Positions 34,748-46,581 of a stretch of DNA of 64,000 bases are shown here, in pieces. Each line of letters starts with the position of its first letter. Position 1 is the first letter of the stretch. The notes beneath the pieces are model-generated. The model searched no databases. It was not told the origin of the DNA and saw only the letters and a program-made list of their open reading frames with translations. The position numbers were made by a program, and so were the translations under genes. Origin of the DNA: Aaosphaeria pasadenensis (taxonomy: Eukaryota; Ascomycota; Dothideomycetes; Pleosporales); contig JAKLMB010000037.1 of NCBI GenBank assembly GCA_022813625.1, forward strand, positions 186,001 through 250,000, read 5' to 3'.

Positions 34748-35972
34748 ATGGGTACAAAATGTCGACCACCTCGTGCTCTTCCGCTGTCCCCAAAGACACC
34801 CAATATTCGGATATTGATCCTCATCTGTGTGGCAATCATATCACTGCTGCTCAGCCTCTGTGCTATTAATATGAATAATATCTTATCCCCGATTCGGCTC
34901 CTCCGATATACGGTGCTGTGTGCATGGTGTATTGGCTCACCCATCCAAGCCCGACAAAAGACGAATCTAATCGTCGATACAGATCTCTTCTCAGACGTCG
35001 AGTAAGACATATTCCCTCCACTCATAATGATATAACCCAACACTAACAATTCTCCCCAGCGATGCCGCAGCACTCCTCCTGGCTGCCACCCTCCCAAACA
35101 CAAACCTACTAGCTGTCAACGTGAACACAAACTCAAGTTACTCCGCCATTGCCGCCTCCGCAATCCTCAACCACTACGGCCACCCCTCCGTCCCCATCGG
35201 CCTTCCCCACCCCCATGTCAACTCCAGCTTCTTCGACACCTGGGCCTACGAACTCGGCGAGTACGCCAGCAAGATCGCTTACCACTGGTCCGGCGGCTCG
35301 GTGCCCTGGTTCGATGTCGCGGAAAACACCTGGGATCCCGTGAAACTGTACCGCAAAACTCTCGCCCAGGCCGTCCCCGAAGATGAAAAGGCGTCGATCG
35401 CCAGCATAGGCTTCTTCCAGAACCTCTCCGGCCTGCTCAACTCCACCGCAGACGAGTACTCCCCGCTCAATGGGTCCGAACTCGTCTCGGAGAAGGTCGG
35501 GAAACTCGTCGTCATGGGCGGGGGATATCCTTCCGGCCATGAGTTCAACTTCTGGGGCGACAACCCGACGTATACTGCACATGTCGTTAATTCCTGGCCG
35601 AGGGACGTCGCGATCACGTTTTTGGGCACCGAGGTTGGTGAGGCGGTGGCGACGGGGGCGGACTTGAGCGTCAGGGGCCCGGCGGGCGATCCCGTGAAGG
35701 CGGGTTACGAATGGTATGTTGGGTACAATACGACGAGGTCGTCGTGGGACCCATTGACGGTTGCGTATGCTTGCCAGGGTCTGGGGAGTTGGTTTGAGTA
35801 CGGGAACGTGAATGGGTATAACTTTGTGTGGCAGAATGGGAGCAATGTTTGGGTGGAGGATGGGTCTGTGGACAATCAGCATTACTTGAAATTGAGGGCC
35901 GGGAATGAGACTGTGGCTAAGGAGCTTGACGGTCTTTATCTCAAGGGGGCGAATAAATGGCACAAGTCATAA
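34748..35972 (+). CDS. Secreted inosine/uridine-preferring nucleoside hydrolase
   Basis: Exons 34748..35001 and 35060..35972; 388 residues. The joined sequence reads NLIVDTDLFSDVDDAAALLLA, the calcium-binding aspartate cluster (DTDxxxDxDD) that defines the family; the intron splits its last codons. Further marks are VMGGGYPSGHEFNFWGDNP and SSWDPLTVAYACQGLG with the catalytic-site Asp. Many N-glycosylation sequons and a hydrophobic N-terminus suggest secretion. The ATG at 34871 (MNNILSPIRLLRYTVLCAWC) gives a cleaner signal peptide ending SPIQA, and a 347-residue protein, so it may be the real start. The enzyme would split ribonucleosides into base and ribose for uptake. The second exon has a strongly GC-biased third codon position in its first half. 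Confidence 0.88.
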
Positions 35973-36712
35973 ACACGCTTCAGGTTCCTTGAAATTTTAC
36001 GCGGTGTATACATAGATGTGAAACTGGTACCGTATGTCCACATCCTTCCGTTAAAGGTTAAAAATATGATAACAGAGGGAAAAATTATAGATGCAGGTGT
36101 CTGTTTCCAAGACATCCAGCAAATGTCTTACATAAGTATAGTGCCATCAACAATGTCCTCTTCTCATGCTAATGATAGACATAGACATGCGTCCAATATG
36201 CTTTAGTGTGGTCATCGTACAACAGCAGTACGCCGTTGTAGCATTCTGAAAAGATATTCTCTGAAACCTTGTAAACTTTGGCAATGCCAGTCGTTGTTGA
36301 CAAGATCTTCAAGATCATTGGAGTTCAGTAGATAGAGTATTGGGACATTATCAAGTTTGCCTTAATGAGCGACTGCTCGGTCGGTGGTGAGAGATTCTGG
36401 CAAAGATTTCGCGCCTACGGAGGAATCTCAAATGTTCCCACTGAGAAGCGCCATGTTGTAAGGAACCTCACCCACTGTCCTAAGCAGCCATAGCGAGATA
36501 AGTCTATCTGCTAAAGGGCTTGTCCAACAGGAGTCGAAGGCAATGTTGGAGTGCTATGCATTTCATGTGTCACGTGCGGTGAGCCAAGCGGAATCCGCCA
36601 CTTCACCCTCGCATGAAGGACTGAGCGTCTAGACAAGGCTGCACCATTGCGGGGCTCCCTATCGATTGTGGTGAATAATGGGCAGTATTAAAAGTGTCGA
36701 TACTCAGCCAAG
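35973..36712. other. Intergenic region before MATE gene
   Basis: 740 bp with no gene. It contains an inverted CGG pair, CGGAATCCG, at 36589-36597, the half-site type bound by Zn2Cys6 dimers, about 120 bp before the MATE start. TCACGTG at about 36570-36576 is an E-box-like site. Confidence 0.45.
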
Positions 36713-38449
36713 ATGTTGGGAGTAGACGATTTACTACAACGAGGAGGTTACACTATGGTACCCAAAGACGACACCCACGTTGACGCAACCCCTGCCATCG
36801 CTGGTGATACATGCGGCGATGATCAAGACAACGGACAGGTACATGATGGCTCTCTCGAACAGAGTCTTTGGCGCCGCGACAGGTAGTCCTTTCCATTGTC
36901 TACATAGCGGGTTGCGCAGCTAACAAATATAGGTACTTTGGGGCGCTCGTATTCAACCTCGCCGCATTCGTCTTGCCCGCGCTCTACTCTACTTTGTCGA
37001 AACTATGGGTAGCTAACATCGATTCCTCGCTAGTAGTACTGACCGATGCCAACACATACATGGGCGTAGTGGTTGAAGTCATCAACGAAGGCCTTCCTCG
37101 CGCTGCATGGGTTATCATCGGTGATAAGGCTGCACGTTCAACTTCATCCCGCATTGGCCTTACCTACACACTCATCGCGTTCCAAACCTTGCTTGGTACG
37201 ATCCTCAGCGTCATCTTCCTCGCAGCGGCTGAGCGATTTGCTGGTAGCTTTGTCCCAGCCGAAGTTCGCGCGGTATCCATCAGCTATGTCCGCATCAGTG
37301 CATTCACGTCCTTGGCTTCTTCTCTCGAAACTGCGATCGCGTACTGTACAAGAGCATTGGATAAGCCAGATGTGCCTCTGGTCATCAGCTCGGTCAAATT
37401 TCTCGTCAATATCATCTTGGACTTCTTGATTATCTCCAAGTTTCACGTCGGATCTCACATTCCTACGGTCAATGACCAAGCCCGGATTCAGCTTGCAGTT
37501 AGTTTGACCGCCGCTTTCACGGGATTGTTTTACTTCCTGTGGCTATCAAAGGGAATCTTGCGGCGCGCTGATTATCACGGCTCAGTACGACCAAGCCTCA
37601 ATGCGCTGATGGTGCTTATAAGGCCCGGTCTCATGACATTTGCCGAATCTGCTGTACGCAATGCTCTCTACCTCTGGCTCATCACCACTATCGTAGCGAT
37701 GGGGAGCGACTATGCGACTGCTTGGGGAGTCTTTAGTACGATCCGCTGGGGCCTAATCATGGTTCCCGTGCAAGCTCTTGAGCAGACATCCCTAGCTTTC
37801 GTCGGGCATGAATGGGGCAAATGGAGGAAGCGTATCGGTGTTGATGAGCGAAATCCTAGAGCAGCCAAGAATCATCTTCTCTGTGCGTTTTCTGTGTAGC
37901 CTGTGAAGGGAAGAGCACTTGCTGACACTTCACCTTTAGGTATTGCACGTCCTGCGTTCATCTCTTGCGCGATTGCATTGGCTATCGAAGTACCAATGTG
38001 TATCATACTTTCGACGGTAGGGGCAAAGCCATATGCGCATTGGCTGAGCAACTCTGACAGAGTCGCTGCAATCACTGCCCATATGTGGAAGACCATCGAT
38101 TGGTATGCAACAACTACAACCCTGACATCCCTACATTTTAACTTACTAGGATAGGTGTTACATCTTCTATGCTCTTAGCACACAGCTCGCCACCATCTTA
38201 CTAGCAACGCGTCCGAAGTGGTACTTGTATCAATCACTGGCGTCGAACCTCCTCTACGTGCTTCCGTGGGCAATTGTCTGCCAAGTTGTGAATCTCAACG
38301 CTGACGACGCATGGACATATCACAGTCTAGTATTTGGTGGTAGTCTGGTCTTCAGCTTCGCAGATATCCTCGTTGTTGATGGCTTGTGGGCGTGGACACT
38401 CATGAGTGGGAGGGCGAACTTGGAGAAATGGATTGATGTCGCAGCATAA
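36713..38449 (+). CDS. MATE-family transporter
   Basis: Exons 36713..36882, 36933..37882, 37940..38102 and 38155..38449; 525 residues. The polar N-terminus of about 57 residues (MLGVDDLLQRGG...SLWRRDR) is followed by about 12 hydrophobic segments. The pattern resembles MatE proteins: ALVFNLAAFVLPALYSTLSKLWV, then NEGLPRAAWVIIG, and a second repeat from VLIRPGLMTFAESAVRNALYLW. This fungal-specific subgroup is poorly studied. By family it would be a cation-coupled exporter of small organic molecules. It sits between the nucleoside hydrolase and the aromatic-type cluster and could belong to either, or be independent. Confidence 0.75.
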
Positions 38450-38893
38450 GAGTCAGGTCATCGTCATGGATCCTGTTTCGGAATTAAATTGCAGCAACGG
38501 TGGAAACTCGTATTCTTATGGTCATAAGAGAAGGAGAGCGAATATTGGCAGCCAGAGTAAAGAGGCAGAGGCTATCCACAAATCCAACATCATTTTAGAT
38601 AGCAAAGTTAATTGACCATCAAGTTCGTGCGGTGAAAGGACTCCCTTTTGTTTGCGTTTGCATTGCCACAAGCCATGCATTGACAGGCAAGTAGCAGGCC
38701 TGTCTCTTACTAAAATCAATAGGAATTTAGATCACAGTATACTTGAAGTGCCACCTGACCCATTCTTAATTACTAAACTCGACTTCACACCGGCCGGTAG
38801 TATCGAAATCTACCGCAAAAGCCTGATCCTGATTCTTTGATGTAGTAAAATTATTAGCCGTAAGATCTCATACTTGATCTTGGAATGCAACAT
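38450..38893. other. Convergent intergenic spacer
   Basis: 444 bp between the 3' ends of the MATE and dioxygenase genes. No gene seen. Confidence 0.4.
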
Positions 38894-40040
38894 TCAACTT
38901 GGTGATGCGCCCTTCCCGCCAAAGTCTTTCGGTACTTCTGGTCCCCAAATCGAGAACGGGCCCACCACGTCTCTTGATGTCGGTGTGTCTTTGTTCACTA
39001 GATCACCGTCCGCATAATGTTCAATCTTGAAACCACTCGAATCCGCCCAATAGTCAAAGATTTGGCTACCTAAGACGTGTCGGCCCACTCCCCAGATGCT
39101 TTTCCAGCCTTTTGACGCCAGCCACTCGTGTCCGAGCTGTTGCGTGTCCATGTCTGCAACCTCATAGGACGTGTGGTGAACAAATGTCTTCTTCACCTCC
39201 GGCTCCGCCCGCTGCATGAAGAATACGTGGTGGTCGGAGTACTCCTCGCCGAGGTCGAGATGCATAAAGGTTAGAACATCCATGTTCGAGAAGTCCCAGT
39301 GATAGAGGATGTCGGACGGCACGAAGTTGAAGTTGTCCGTGTACCATGCCAGTTCATTGTCGAAGTCGGGGCAAACATAGCCAAAGTGTCCGACCTTGTG
39401 GATGAGCGCAGGTCCTGGGTGATACCGCTGGAACTTTCCTGGATGATTGTAAGCAGACGACGCGCTCTCGAGGCGAAATTCAACTACACTTACCCTTGCG
39501 GGGCTTTTCAAATGCTCTATTGTAGGGTCCTTGTTGCTCGTGCGTAGCGGTCGCCTCTTGTGAACCGGTCTCTCGTTCTGTCTGGCCGTAGATAATATGA
39601 AACAAAGTATCGTCGGTTCGGTTGAAAGTTATTATTTTACCCCCACCTGGTGTATCTTCTAGAGAACCCATGATGGCCCCAGGAAGTGTCGCAGCCTTCT
39701 CGAATTCCTCCTGTGACCGAGCAACAAATGCCGGACCGCGGAATCTGGGCTTGCCGTCCTTACTCCTGGTCGCTACATACACGTACGGGTCTTTGCCGTA
39801 TCCGCGAAAATAGATCCGGTCCTTGGTCCTTTTTTCCTCAACGAAGCCAAAGTCTGCAGCGAATTTGCTGAATTTCTCTAGATCAGGATGCTCGAAGTAA
39901 AAATGACCCAAGCGGTCTAATTGGACCTTGGAAGGGTTGTTCGATATCGGGGGGATAAGCATGTCCGGCATGATGCGCTCACGTATAAACCTGGGCAGTT
40001 TTGAAAGAAAGGTGAAGAGGAGCTTGAACACCAGCGACAT
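38894..40040 (-). CDS. Type I extradiol ring-cleavage dioxygenase-like protein (VOC superfamily)
   Basis: Exons on the minus strand: 39494..40040 and 38894..39438; 363 residues, with two VOC modules as in BphC/catechol 2,3-dioxygenase. All three expected Fe(II) ligands are visible in the C-terminal module: His in HKVGHFGYV, His in VHHTSYEVADMD, and Glu in DYWADSSGFKIEHYADGD. The last segment fits the extradiol signature Y-x2-D-P-x-G-x3-E except that Pro is Ser. WGVGRHVLGSQIFDYW just before it is the usual active-site His region. The enzyme would open a catechol-like ring next to the hydroxyls (meta cleavage). TATAAATA at 40073-40080 is close upstream. It shares a promoter region with the SDR gene. 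Confidence 0.85.
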
Positions 40041-40624
40041 CTTTGGTCGTCTAGCACCTGCTGCTTGTCGAGTATAAATAAGCAGCGACTCGAAATCTAT
40101 GCACGTAAAACATCACGATTCGAATTCCAACGGTCATCTGTCAAAGGAAATTCGGGTATCTCTGAATGCCGGGTAGGCCAAATACGCACCTCCAGATCAT
40201 CCGAGGGGATCAACATGTTGAAGAGGTAGCTTCGGAGCAACTTGGTTTTGCCGCTGAATTGGCATTCCGGAGTAACTCAGCTTGGACCTCTCGGAGAATC
40301 TCACAGCCTCGGTTGGCCGATCGCACCAGCTGCCATCAGAACAAAGTACGGCTAGGATTTTCTTGGTTGTTTACTCAGGTAATTGATTTCAGTCTATCAG
40401 AGTGATTCTAGAAAGTTTGAGCGATTGCTGCTGCCATCCCTACCGAGTCCCCGGTGCATAGCTACCCAGCTACTTTGATTCTAGCATATGGTTGACACAA
40501 AAGGAATAAATATGAATGAGAATCAATTCATTTTTATTCTCCTTTTCCAAAAACATTAAACGCGTTATTTGAGTCTTCACTTCTCGACCAATCCAAAGGC
40601 GCCGCGGTTAGATCAGTCGTCAGC
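40041..40624. promoter_or_regulatory. Divergent promoter dioxygenase / SDR with TCCGGAGTAA
   Basis: 584 bp. It contains TCCGGAGTAACTC at 40266-40278, almost identical to TCCGGAGTAATTC in the next divergent promoter (43532-43544). CTCGG repeats lie around it (about 40290-40315). TATAAATA at 40073-40080 reads as TATTTATA on the dioxygenase strand. Confidence 0.55.
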
Positions 40625-41570
40625 ATGGTAGAAGCTCCGATTGCACTCATCACTGGGTGCAACAGCGGGATAGGGAAGCAACTCGCTCTTGCTTTCGCAG
40701 TAAGAGGAGTTACTGTTCTCGCCACAGCACGGCGCACCGAAAGTCTCGAGGATTTGGTAAAGCAGCACAGCAATATCGAGGCTTTTGCCCTCGAACTCGG
40801 CAATCCTGGCAGCATTGAACGCCTGAGAGATGCTGTCATCAAACGCACAGGCGGTCGGCTCGATTTTCTGGTCAACAATGCGGGCACACACTACGCGGCG
40901 ACGGCCCTAGACTTAGATGTGAGAGAGGCGATGAAGTTGTTCAACGTTAATGTCTTCGCCGTCATGAGTCTTTGTCAAACATTTGTCCCTCTTCTTCTCA
41001 AGTCGGCTCGTGGTCGTATAGTACAGATTGGAAGTGTTACGAGGGACGTGCCGATGGTATGGCAAGGAGCGTACAATGCGTCCAAGGCGGCTCTTAGCCA
41101 GTATACAAAAACTCTAAGACTGGTAGGTTCCGCATCGTATTAGAATGTACAACAGCTTACATTAGTAGGAGCTAGCGCCTCTCGGCATAGAAGTTGTTGA
41201 AATTATCACTGGATTCGTCCGCAGCAACATCCTCCATCATGGACTATACGCTCCCGAGGAGTCATTGTATCTGCCAATCAAGGCCACCATCGAGCAGTTG
41301 AAATATGAAGGAAATGCAACTGGTATGGCTACAGAGGATTATGCAGCATCGGTGGTCAGTAAGTTAATGCGAAAACGCGTTGCTCCAGAGATATGGGATG
41401 GTGCACTAGCATATTATATATACTTCTTGGTAACTTTTCTTCCATTGCGCATTTTGGTAAGTGGCCCAGATCCTAGATTTTCGATTTGATCTAACGAGAC
41501 CGCTTTGATGCAGAATATGATTCTCTACCATAGGTTTAGACTAGGTCTGTTACTATCAAGTCGAAGATAA
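40625..41570 (+). CDS. Short-chain dehydrogenase/reductase (AYR1-like classical SDR)
   Basis: Exons 40625..41122, 41169..41456 and 41514..41570; 280 residues. The NAD(P) motif is TGCNSGIG near the N-terminus. NNAGTHYA and the catalytic YNASK follow at the expected spacing. The Arg pair after the first strand (ATARRTE) points to NADPH. The C-terminal part has a hydrophobic stretch (YYIYFLVTFLPLRIL), as in AYR1-type 1-acyl-dihydroxyacetone-phosphate reductases, which may bind membranes. In this cluster it could reduce a carbonyl intermediate instead. It shares its promoter with the dioxygenase. Confidence 0.87.
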
Positions 41571-41694
41571 CGGGTGGACTCTGTGATTGGCACTTGAAGC
41601 TATCATCCCTTATCGTACATGGAAATGATCCCTATGAATAGCGTTTAAAGAGTGAAAGTCGAAATAGAATTGAATACAACGAGAACCTATGACT

Positions 41695-43193
41695 CTAGAG
41701 CTTCTGGAGAAGAGCCGCATAGTATTTCTGCGTGTGTTCTTAGATTGTTGTTTGAGGGTGATTCAAGGTTCTGACTTACACTTTCAGCACCAGCTCCAAC
41801 CGACCGAATCTTCGTAGCAATCCAGCCAGGAGATGGTGCCTTTTCGACATCGAATCTTGCTTCTTCATCGGTGAGGCGATCGTTGGACATTATGTCGATA
41901 GGCAAACTAGGAAATTTGACAGCAGGTCGCGCAAGACCAATGAGATCGCACGCTCCACTTTGGAGTGCGTCATTGACGCCCTTGCGGCTTCGGAAGCCTC
42001 CCGTGACTATGAGTACAAGGTTTTGATTCCGCTTTCGGATCTCCTGGCTAGCTCGTAGAAAGAACCCCTCACGTGCAATGCTTTGGGTGCCGGCCGAGGC
42101 ATTTGGTGACATGGAGTTGCTGGTGCTCATCATCTAGAAGAACCGTAAGACTCTGCCTCTGAACAAAAGGTTGATTGTCTGGACTTACCTGAGGATCAGA
42201 GAACGTACCACCAGTGAGCTGAACATAGTCAACTTGTTCCTTGGATATCAGATTGATTTGCTCCAACATGTCCTCGAAACCAGACGTGTTCATATGCTCC
42301 GCAGTATTGATCTTAACACCGACACAGAACGAAGCTGGAACTTCTTTACGAACAGCACGAATGACGCGAAGCACAAGCTCGACACGTTTCTCAGCAGAGC
42401 CCCCGAATTCGTCCATGCGGGTATTGGTAGACGAAGAAAGAAACTGGGATAGAAGGAATCCATCTGCTTATAATTAGCAGCATGTCAATTAGATTCAGCA
42501 GTCATTTTAGGTGCACTTACGTCCTGCATGAATCTCAACACCATGGAATCCAGCTCGAAATGCGAGATTTGCTGCATTGGTGAACCGAGCAATTACATCA
42601 TCAATATCAGCCAACGTCATTTCCTTAGGAGTGCCAAACATGATCTTCCCAGCGATATATGCCAGCATATTATCACCGAGGCTTAGCGGGATGGCACTAG
42701 GGGCAAGACTTTTGGACAGCAAGCTTCGTTTGCCAGCGCCAGCTGGTGACTGGCGACCAGGATGATTTCTAGATTCAGTATTCAGCTTTGAAGTCAAAGG
42801 AGCCAGATCAACAATACTGTGCTTCTCCTTACAGCTGAGCAATGATCACAGATCTATGGCTTCTAACAGCCTCGGCCCACGCAGTCCAATGTTTGAGGGT
42901 CGATGAGTCCGTGTTCACGACGGTGACATCTCCTTTGGATCCGAGATAGCGTTCGTCTACCATGATATTACCTCGGGGACCATCAGTAAACTCACTTGAT
43001 TGAAAGAATCAGAATGGTTACCCGTGATCAACATGCCCCATCCGCCTTGGGCCCACCTTGCGAACACTCGTTGATGCACCGCTGTTGGATGTCCGTCAAC
43101 TGCCAGTTTCTCAGACATGGCCGATTTGACGAGCCGGTTCTTTAGCATCAGCCCGCATGGTAGCCGGAGAGACTGGTTGGCGGCAGAGTTCAT
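41695..43193 (-). CDS. NADH:flavin oxidoreductase / old yellow enzyme family
   Basis: Six exons on the minus strand: 43022..43193, 42833..42971, 42521..42768, 42189..42463, 41780..42133 and 41695..41727; 406 residues. Introns are 50-64 bp. The FMN-barrel marks are KNRLVKSAMSE, GWGMLITGN, the substrate/FMN loop EIHAGHGFLLSQFLS, DEFGGS, VQLTGGTFSDP and TGGFRSRKG...LIGLARPA. The acceptor before HGFLL was placed at AGCAG|ATGGATT because it restores the conserved His. The last exon (KYYAALLQKL) is only 11 codons. The enzyme would use NAD(P)H to reduce an activated C=C bond. Subgroup and substrate are unknown. It shares its promoter with the FAD monooxygenase. Confidence 0.87.
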
Positions 43194-43756
43194 TGAGGAG
43201 ATGTTGTAAGCCAGAAAACCTCGGTTGTATTGTTTGGGCTAGAGATCGCCCAGGTCTGAAACATATTTATATAGTCTTTCAGCCATACAGCAACATCCAA
43301 CACTAACTTGAAAGGTACATGATACCGATTGAAATTAACAAAGGGGTGAAATTGTCCCGGTCATCTCACCTGTCTCTGCGTACTTTTTTGGGACTGACAA
43401 TGAACATAATTCTTGCGAACTATAAACAATTCAGATTGAATTTAGGCTGGTCTTATTGGCTGGATTGGTAGCGGCAAAGTGATGGAGTCTGCAAATGGGG
43501 CTAATTGCTCGCGGAGCATCTCGGTTTCTGGTCCGGAGTAATTCGATTTAGCGCCGTTCTAGCTTTTGGGGGGAATTGGTACGACCAGTACTCTTGAGCA
43601 TGTGAGATGCGATTGGCCACGCTTGGAACGATGTCCATGCTATGAAACGATGTTGTTGAAAATGCGGTTATGAGCGTGTTTAAAAATGTAAAGTCGTCAG
43701 TCTCGGTCGCTCACCAAAAGCTGCAATTTTTACCCCAAAATCAACACGATCACGAA
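43194..43756. promoter_or_regulatory. Divergent promoter OYE-like / FAD monooxygenase with TCCGGAGTAA
   Basis: 563 bp. TCCGGAGTAATTC is at 43532-43544, the same element as in the neighbouring dioxygenase/SDR promoter. TATTTATATA at 43264-43273 is a TATA candidate for the OYE-like gene. The frame of the monooxygenase is open to 43670, but the family sequence starts at 43757. Confidence 0.55.
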
Positions 43757-45747
43757 ATGCCGGAAGAAACTCAGGTTGTCATTGTCGGTGCTGGGCCAGC
43801 AGGGCTTACGCTAGGACTCTGCCTCGCACAATATCAGATCACAGTACAATCATCCTCGCAATCATTGAGTTTCAACTCTGACTTTCGTTTAGTCCATCAT
43901 TCTAGAGAAGGAAACAGAGATCACCACCGATCCTCGGGGCGTGTATCTTACTGCAGATTCTGTGAGAATGCTTTACAATCTGGGCCTTGGCCCCGATATT
44001 GCCAAAATTGGCTACGGTAAGTAAAATGCTATCACGATTTAATTGAAATCTAATCAGTAATCTCCGGTAGATGTCCAGAATATCAACTTCCACAAGACTT
44101 CTTTCAGCATCAAACCTTTCTACACTATGGAAACTGAGTCAGACGCTTTGAGTCAGACCGTACCCAACGGAATCCTACAGATCCAACCTCGCCTCGGTTT
44201 GTGATCCAAATGACTCCCAGTATCCTACTTGGGTTCTGAACGATATAGAGAAATCATTACGACAACAAATTGAACTTTCAGATTATTGTACCTTGCGCAC
44301 AGGATGCGAGGTGGTCGGTCGATTGAGCGAAGATCCTCCAACAGTTGTATACCGTACCGAGGATGGCTCGCAGCACCAAATACAATCACAGTGGCTCATT
44401 GGCGCCGATGGAAAGGTTGGTATAGTCCGAAAGCACTTCCTCGAAACATCTGCAGGCATCAGGCAGGAAGAGGGCGTGTATCGCTATAGCGGAACCTGGG
44501 TAGCCGCAAATTTAAGGCTCAAGGTACCATCTCCGCAGACGCATCCAGACTTCCCACTGTGGGCCCTTGGATACACACCAGAGCAAGTTTACGACCTTTT
44601 TTGGCCACAGGGATGGCACTTTTGTAGTCCCCCTGGCAAAGCGACGGCTACTGGACGGTTTGGGCCTCATGAAGAAAGGCTTTGGCGTCATGAATTTCGT
44701 CAGGAAGATTGGAACGACAATATGAATGCCGAAGAGCTCCTCTGGGATCATCTAAGTAAGATGATAACGCGGGACTGCGGCAATGATGGTACACAGTTTC
44801 CCCGTTCTGTTCAGTTTCCACGAGACTGTATCGAAATCATCCGCTGCCGACCATTTCGGTTCGTCCACAAGGTGGTCAACAAGTGGTTTTCCGGCAGAAC
44901 TATCCTCATCGGCGATGCTGCGCATGTGTTTCCTCCATTCGCAGGTCAAGGCATCGGGAGTGGTATGCGGGACGCGTACCAGCTTGCGTGGAGGCTTGCT
45001 CTACTTCTTTCAGACTCTCGCTTAGTGCAGGCTATGCCTGACATTCTTGAGGCATGGGCTCTGGAGAGGCGGAAGAGCATCGATGATGCAGCTCTCATGT
45101 CGATGCTGAACGGGCAATTGTGCAATGAGGAACCATCCTTGTGGAGATTAGGCTACCTTCGTCTGGCCACATTACTGGGTTACGTCCCAATTCTCCGTCG
45201 CATGTTGGACCCTCAAGTCTTTAAGGAGCGCCAGGGCTTCACTACCGTCAATAATGGATTCTTTCTCAAAGATTACCGTGGTGGATCTCGACTGGCTCAA
45301 ATAGTCGTGCAGTCGCATCAGCATGGCCCGATGCTTTCGGATCAAATGTTTCGGCCGAGAACGAGCGTGCTGAGCCTCCTCGTCATCACTCAGAGTAACC
45401 ATATCCAGGATCTTACAGAAGTCAAGCAAATAATCGAAGAGGCATCCATCAATCCATCTGTGCTCTCCTTCGACTCAATTTCAATCTTCAATCCCTCTTC
45501 GACTCCCGTATTGTCCTCAAAGGCAAATGGAGACCTCCAAGATGGCATGGAGATTTTCTGGCCAGCTGAAGACTGGCAAAAGGTGTCCGGATATCGTCCA
45601 CAATATGATCCGGGATCATTCATGGATCGTATTGGTAAAACGACCAGATTTGCCATAGTAAGGCCTGACTTATTTGTCTACTCTTGCTCTAGGGACATTG
45701 GCGAGCTTGCGAAATGTTTGACTATGCTGCGCAGTCGGCTATACTGA
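43757..45747 (+). CDS. FAD-dependent aromatic monooxygenase (phenol-hydroxylase / PheA-TfdB type)
   Basis: Exons 43757..43843, 43893..44016, 44071..44196 and 44249..45747; 611 residues. The FAD-binding motif is VIVGAGPAGLTLGL (8-21), then DPRGVYLTADSVRML. The mid-domain GADGK precedes a DG-type region, and GRTILIGDAAHVFPPFAGQG is the second FAD (GD) motif. The C-terminal about 150 residues end in RPDLFVYSCSRDIGEL, as in the thioredoxin-like cap of phenol 2-monooxygenases. The third intron (44197-44248) starts with GTTTGT; reading through it gives a stop, and splicing restores QPRLEKSLRQQ. It should hydroxylate a phenolic ring with NAD(P)H and O2, the logical step before ring opening by the dioxygenase in this cluster. 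Confidence 0.88.
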
Positions 45748-46581
45748 GGGTACTGTCGCGTATTGACACCTCTGTAGTAGGGAGCGTTCCAGGCACGACC
45801 CGCAACCGGTGGATAAGTAGATATTCGCCACTGTCAGTAGGCCTCTATACGTATGTAGATAATACCTTAGTCTCCCTCGACTTCCCTAATTAATCTATCT
45901 ACGCTCTATCCCCCTGCAGGTAATCCCCGAATAGCTTCATCTATCCTGTTACACCGCATCATAGAGGAGGTAAATGAAGAGGATGTAAAATCGCAATATA
46001 ATTTTCTACTCAAAGACGAACTACATGTGAAATGTGCCTGGATTGCTTTCTCCAGGTATAATATACGAAATCATTCTTGAAATCAATTGACATGCGTCTA
46101 ACAATGCTTTGTAATACATTATTGGGTCTATTACGATAGATCCGTTGGCTCTATTCTGTCGAAACAAGATATCGGCGGGTTCAGTGGCCGTGGTTATGTC
46201 CACAATGCGTCGGTGGAGCACGGTTCTCTAGATACTCTGAGTAATGTTATATTGAAATCAATAGTCTATTGTCTACACTAGTATGGTACCCATAGCACTG
46301 TTTCCCTTTAAATGTTTCATTGACAAGCCTTTGAATATCGTATATGGGTGCGCTCTATTCACCAACACAAGCCAAATCGAATAACCCCCGAGCAAGTTGT
46401 TTCCTCACAACCATAGCAGCGTGATGTTGGTTGGAGTTTCGGGCGTAAAGATATTTACCACCGGGTAGCTATCTGAAGGGCAAGCCACTGAGCCCATACT
46501 ATTACATGAGTTATCGCATTCACCCTCGAGAAGATCGTTAGCTATAAGTTCAACTGACGAGTTGTGGCTTTCTTGGATAAC
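45748..46581. other. Convergent intergenic spacer
   Basis: 834 bp between the monooxygenase and FAH-hydrolase 3' ends. One 66-codon minus-strand frame (46021-46221) has no family likeness. No gene seen. Confidence 0.4.

Noticed and set aside
35133..35963. 276-codon open frame on the minus strand
   Set aside because: It is antisense to the well-supported nucleoside hydrolase and arises from its GC-rich third codon positions. It has an Arg/Pro/Val-biased composition and no domain.
44197..44248. Suspected frameshift in the FAD monooxygenase (CTC GGT TTG TGA)
   Set aside because: A 52-bp intron with a GTTTGT donor and ATAG acceptor restores QPRLEKSLRQQ in frame, so the gene is intact.
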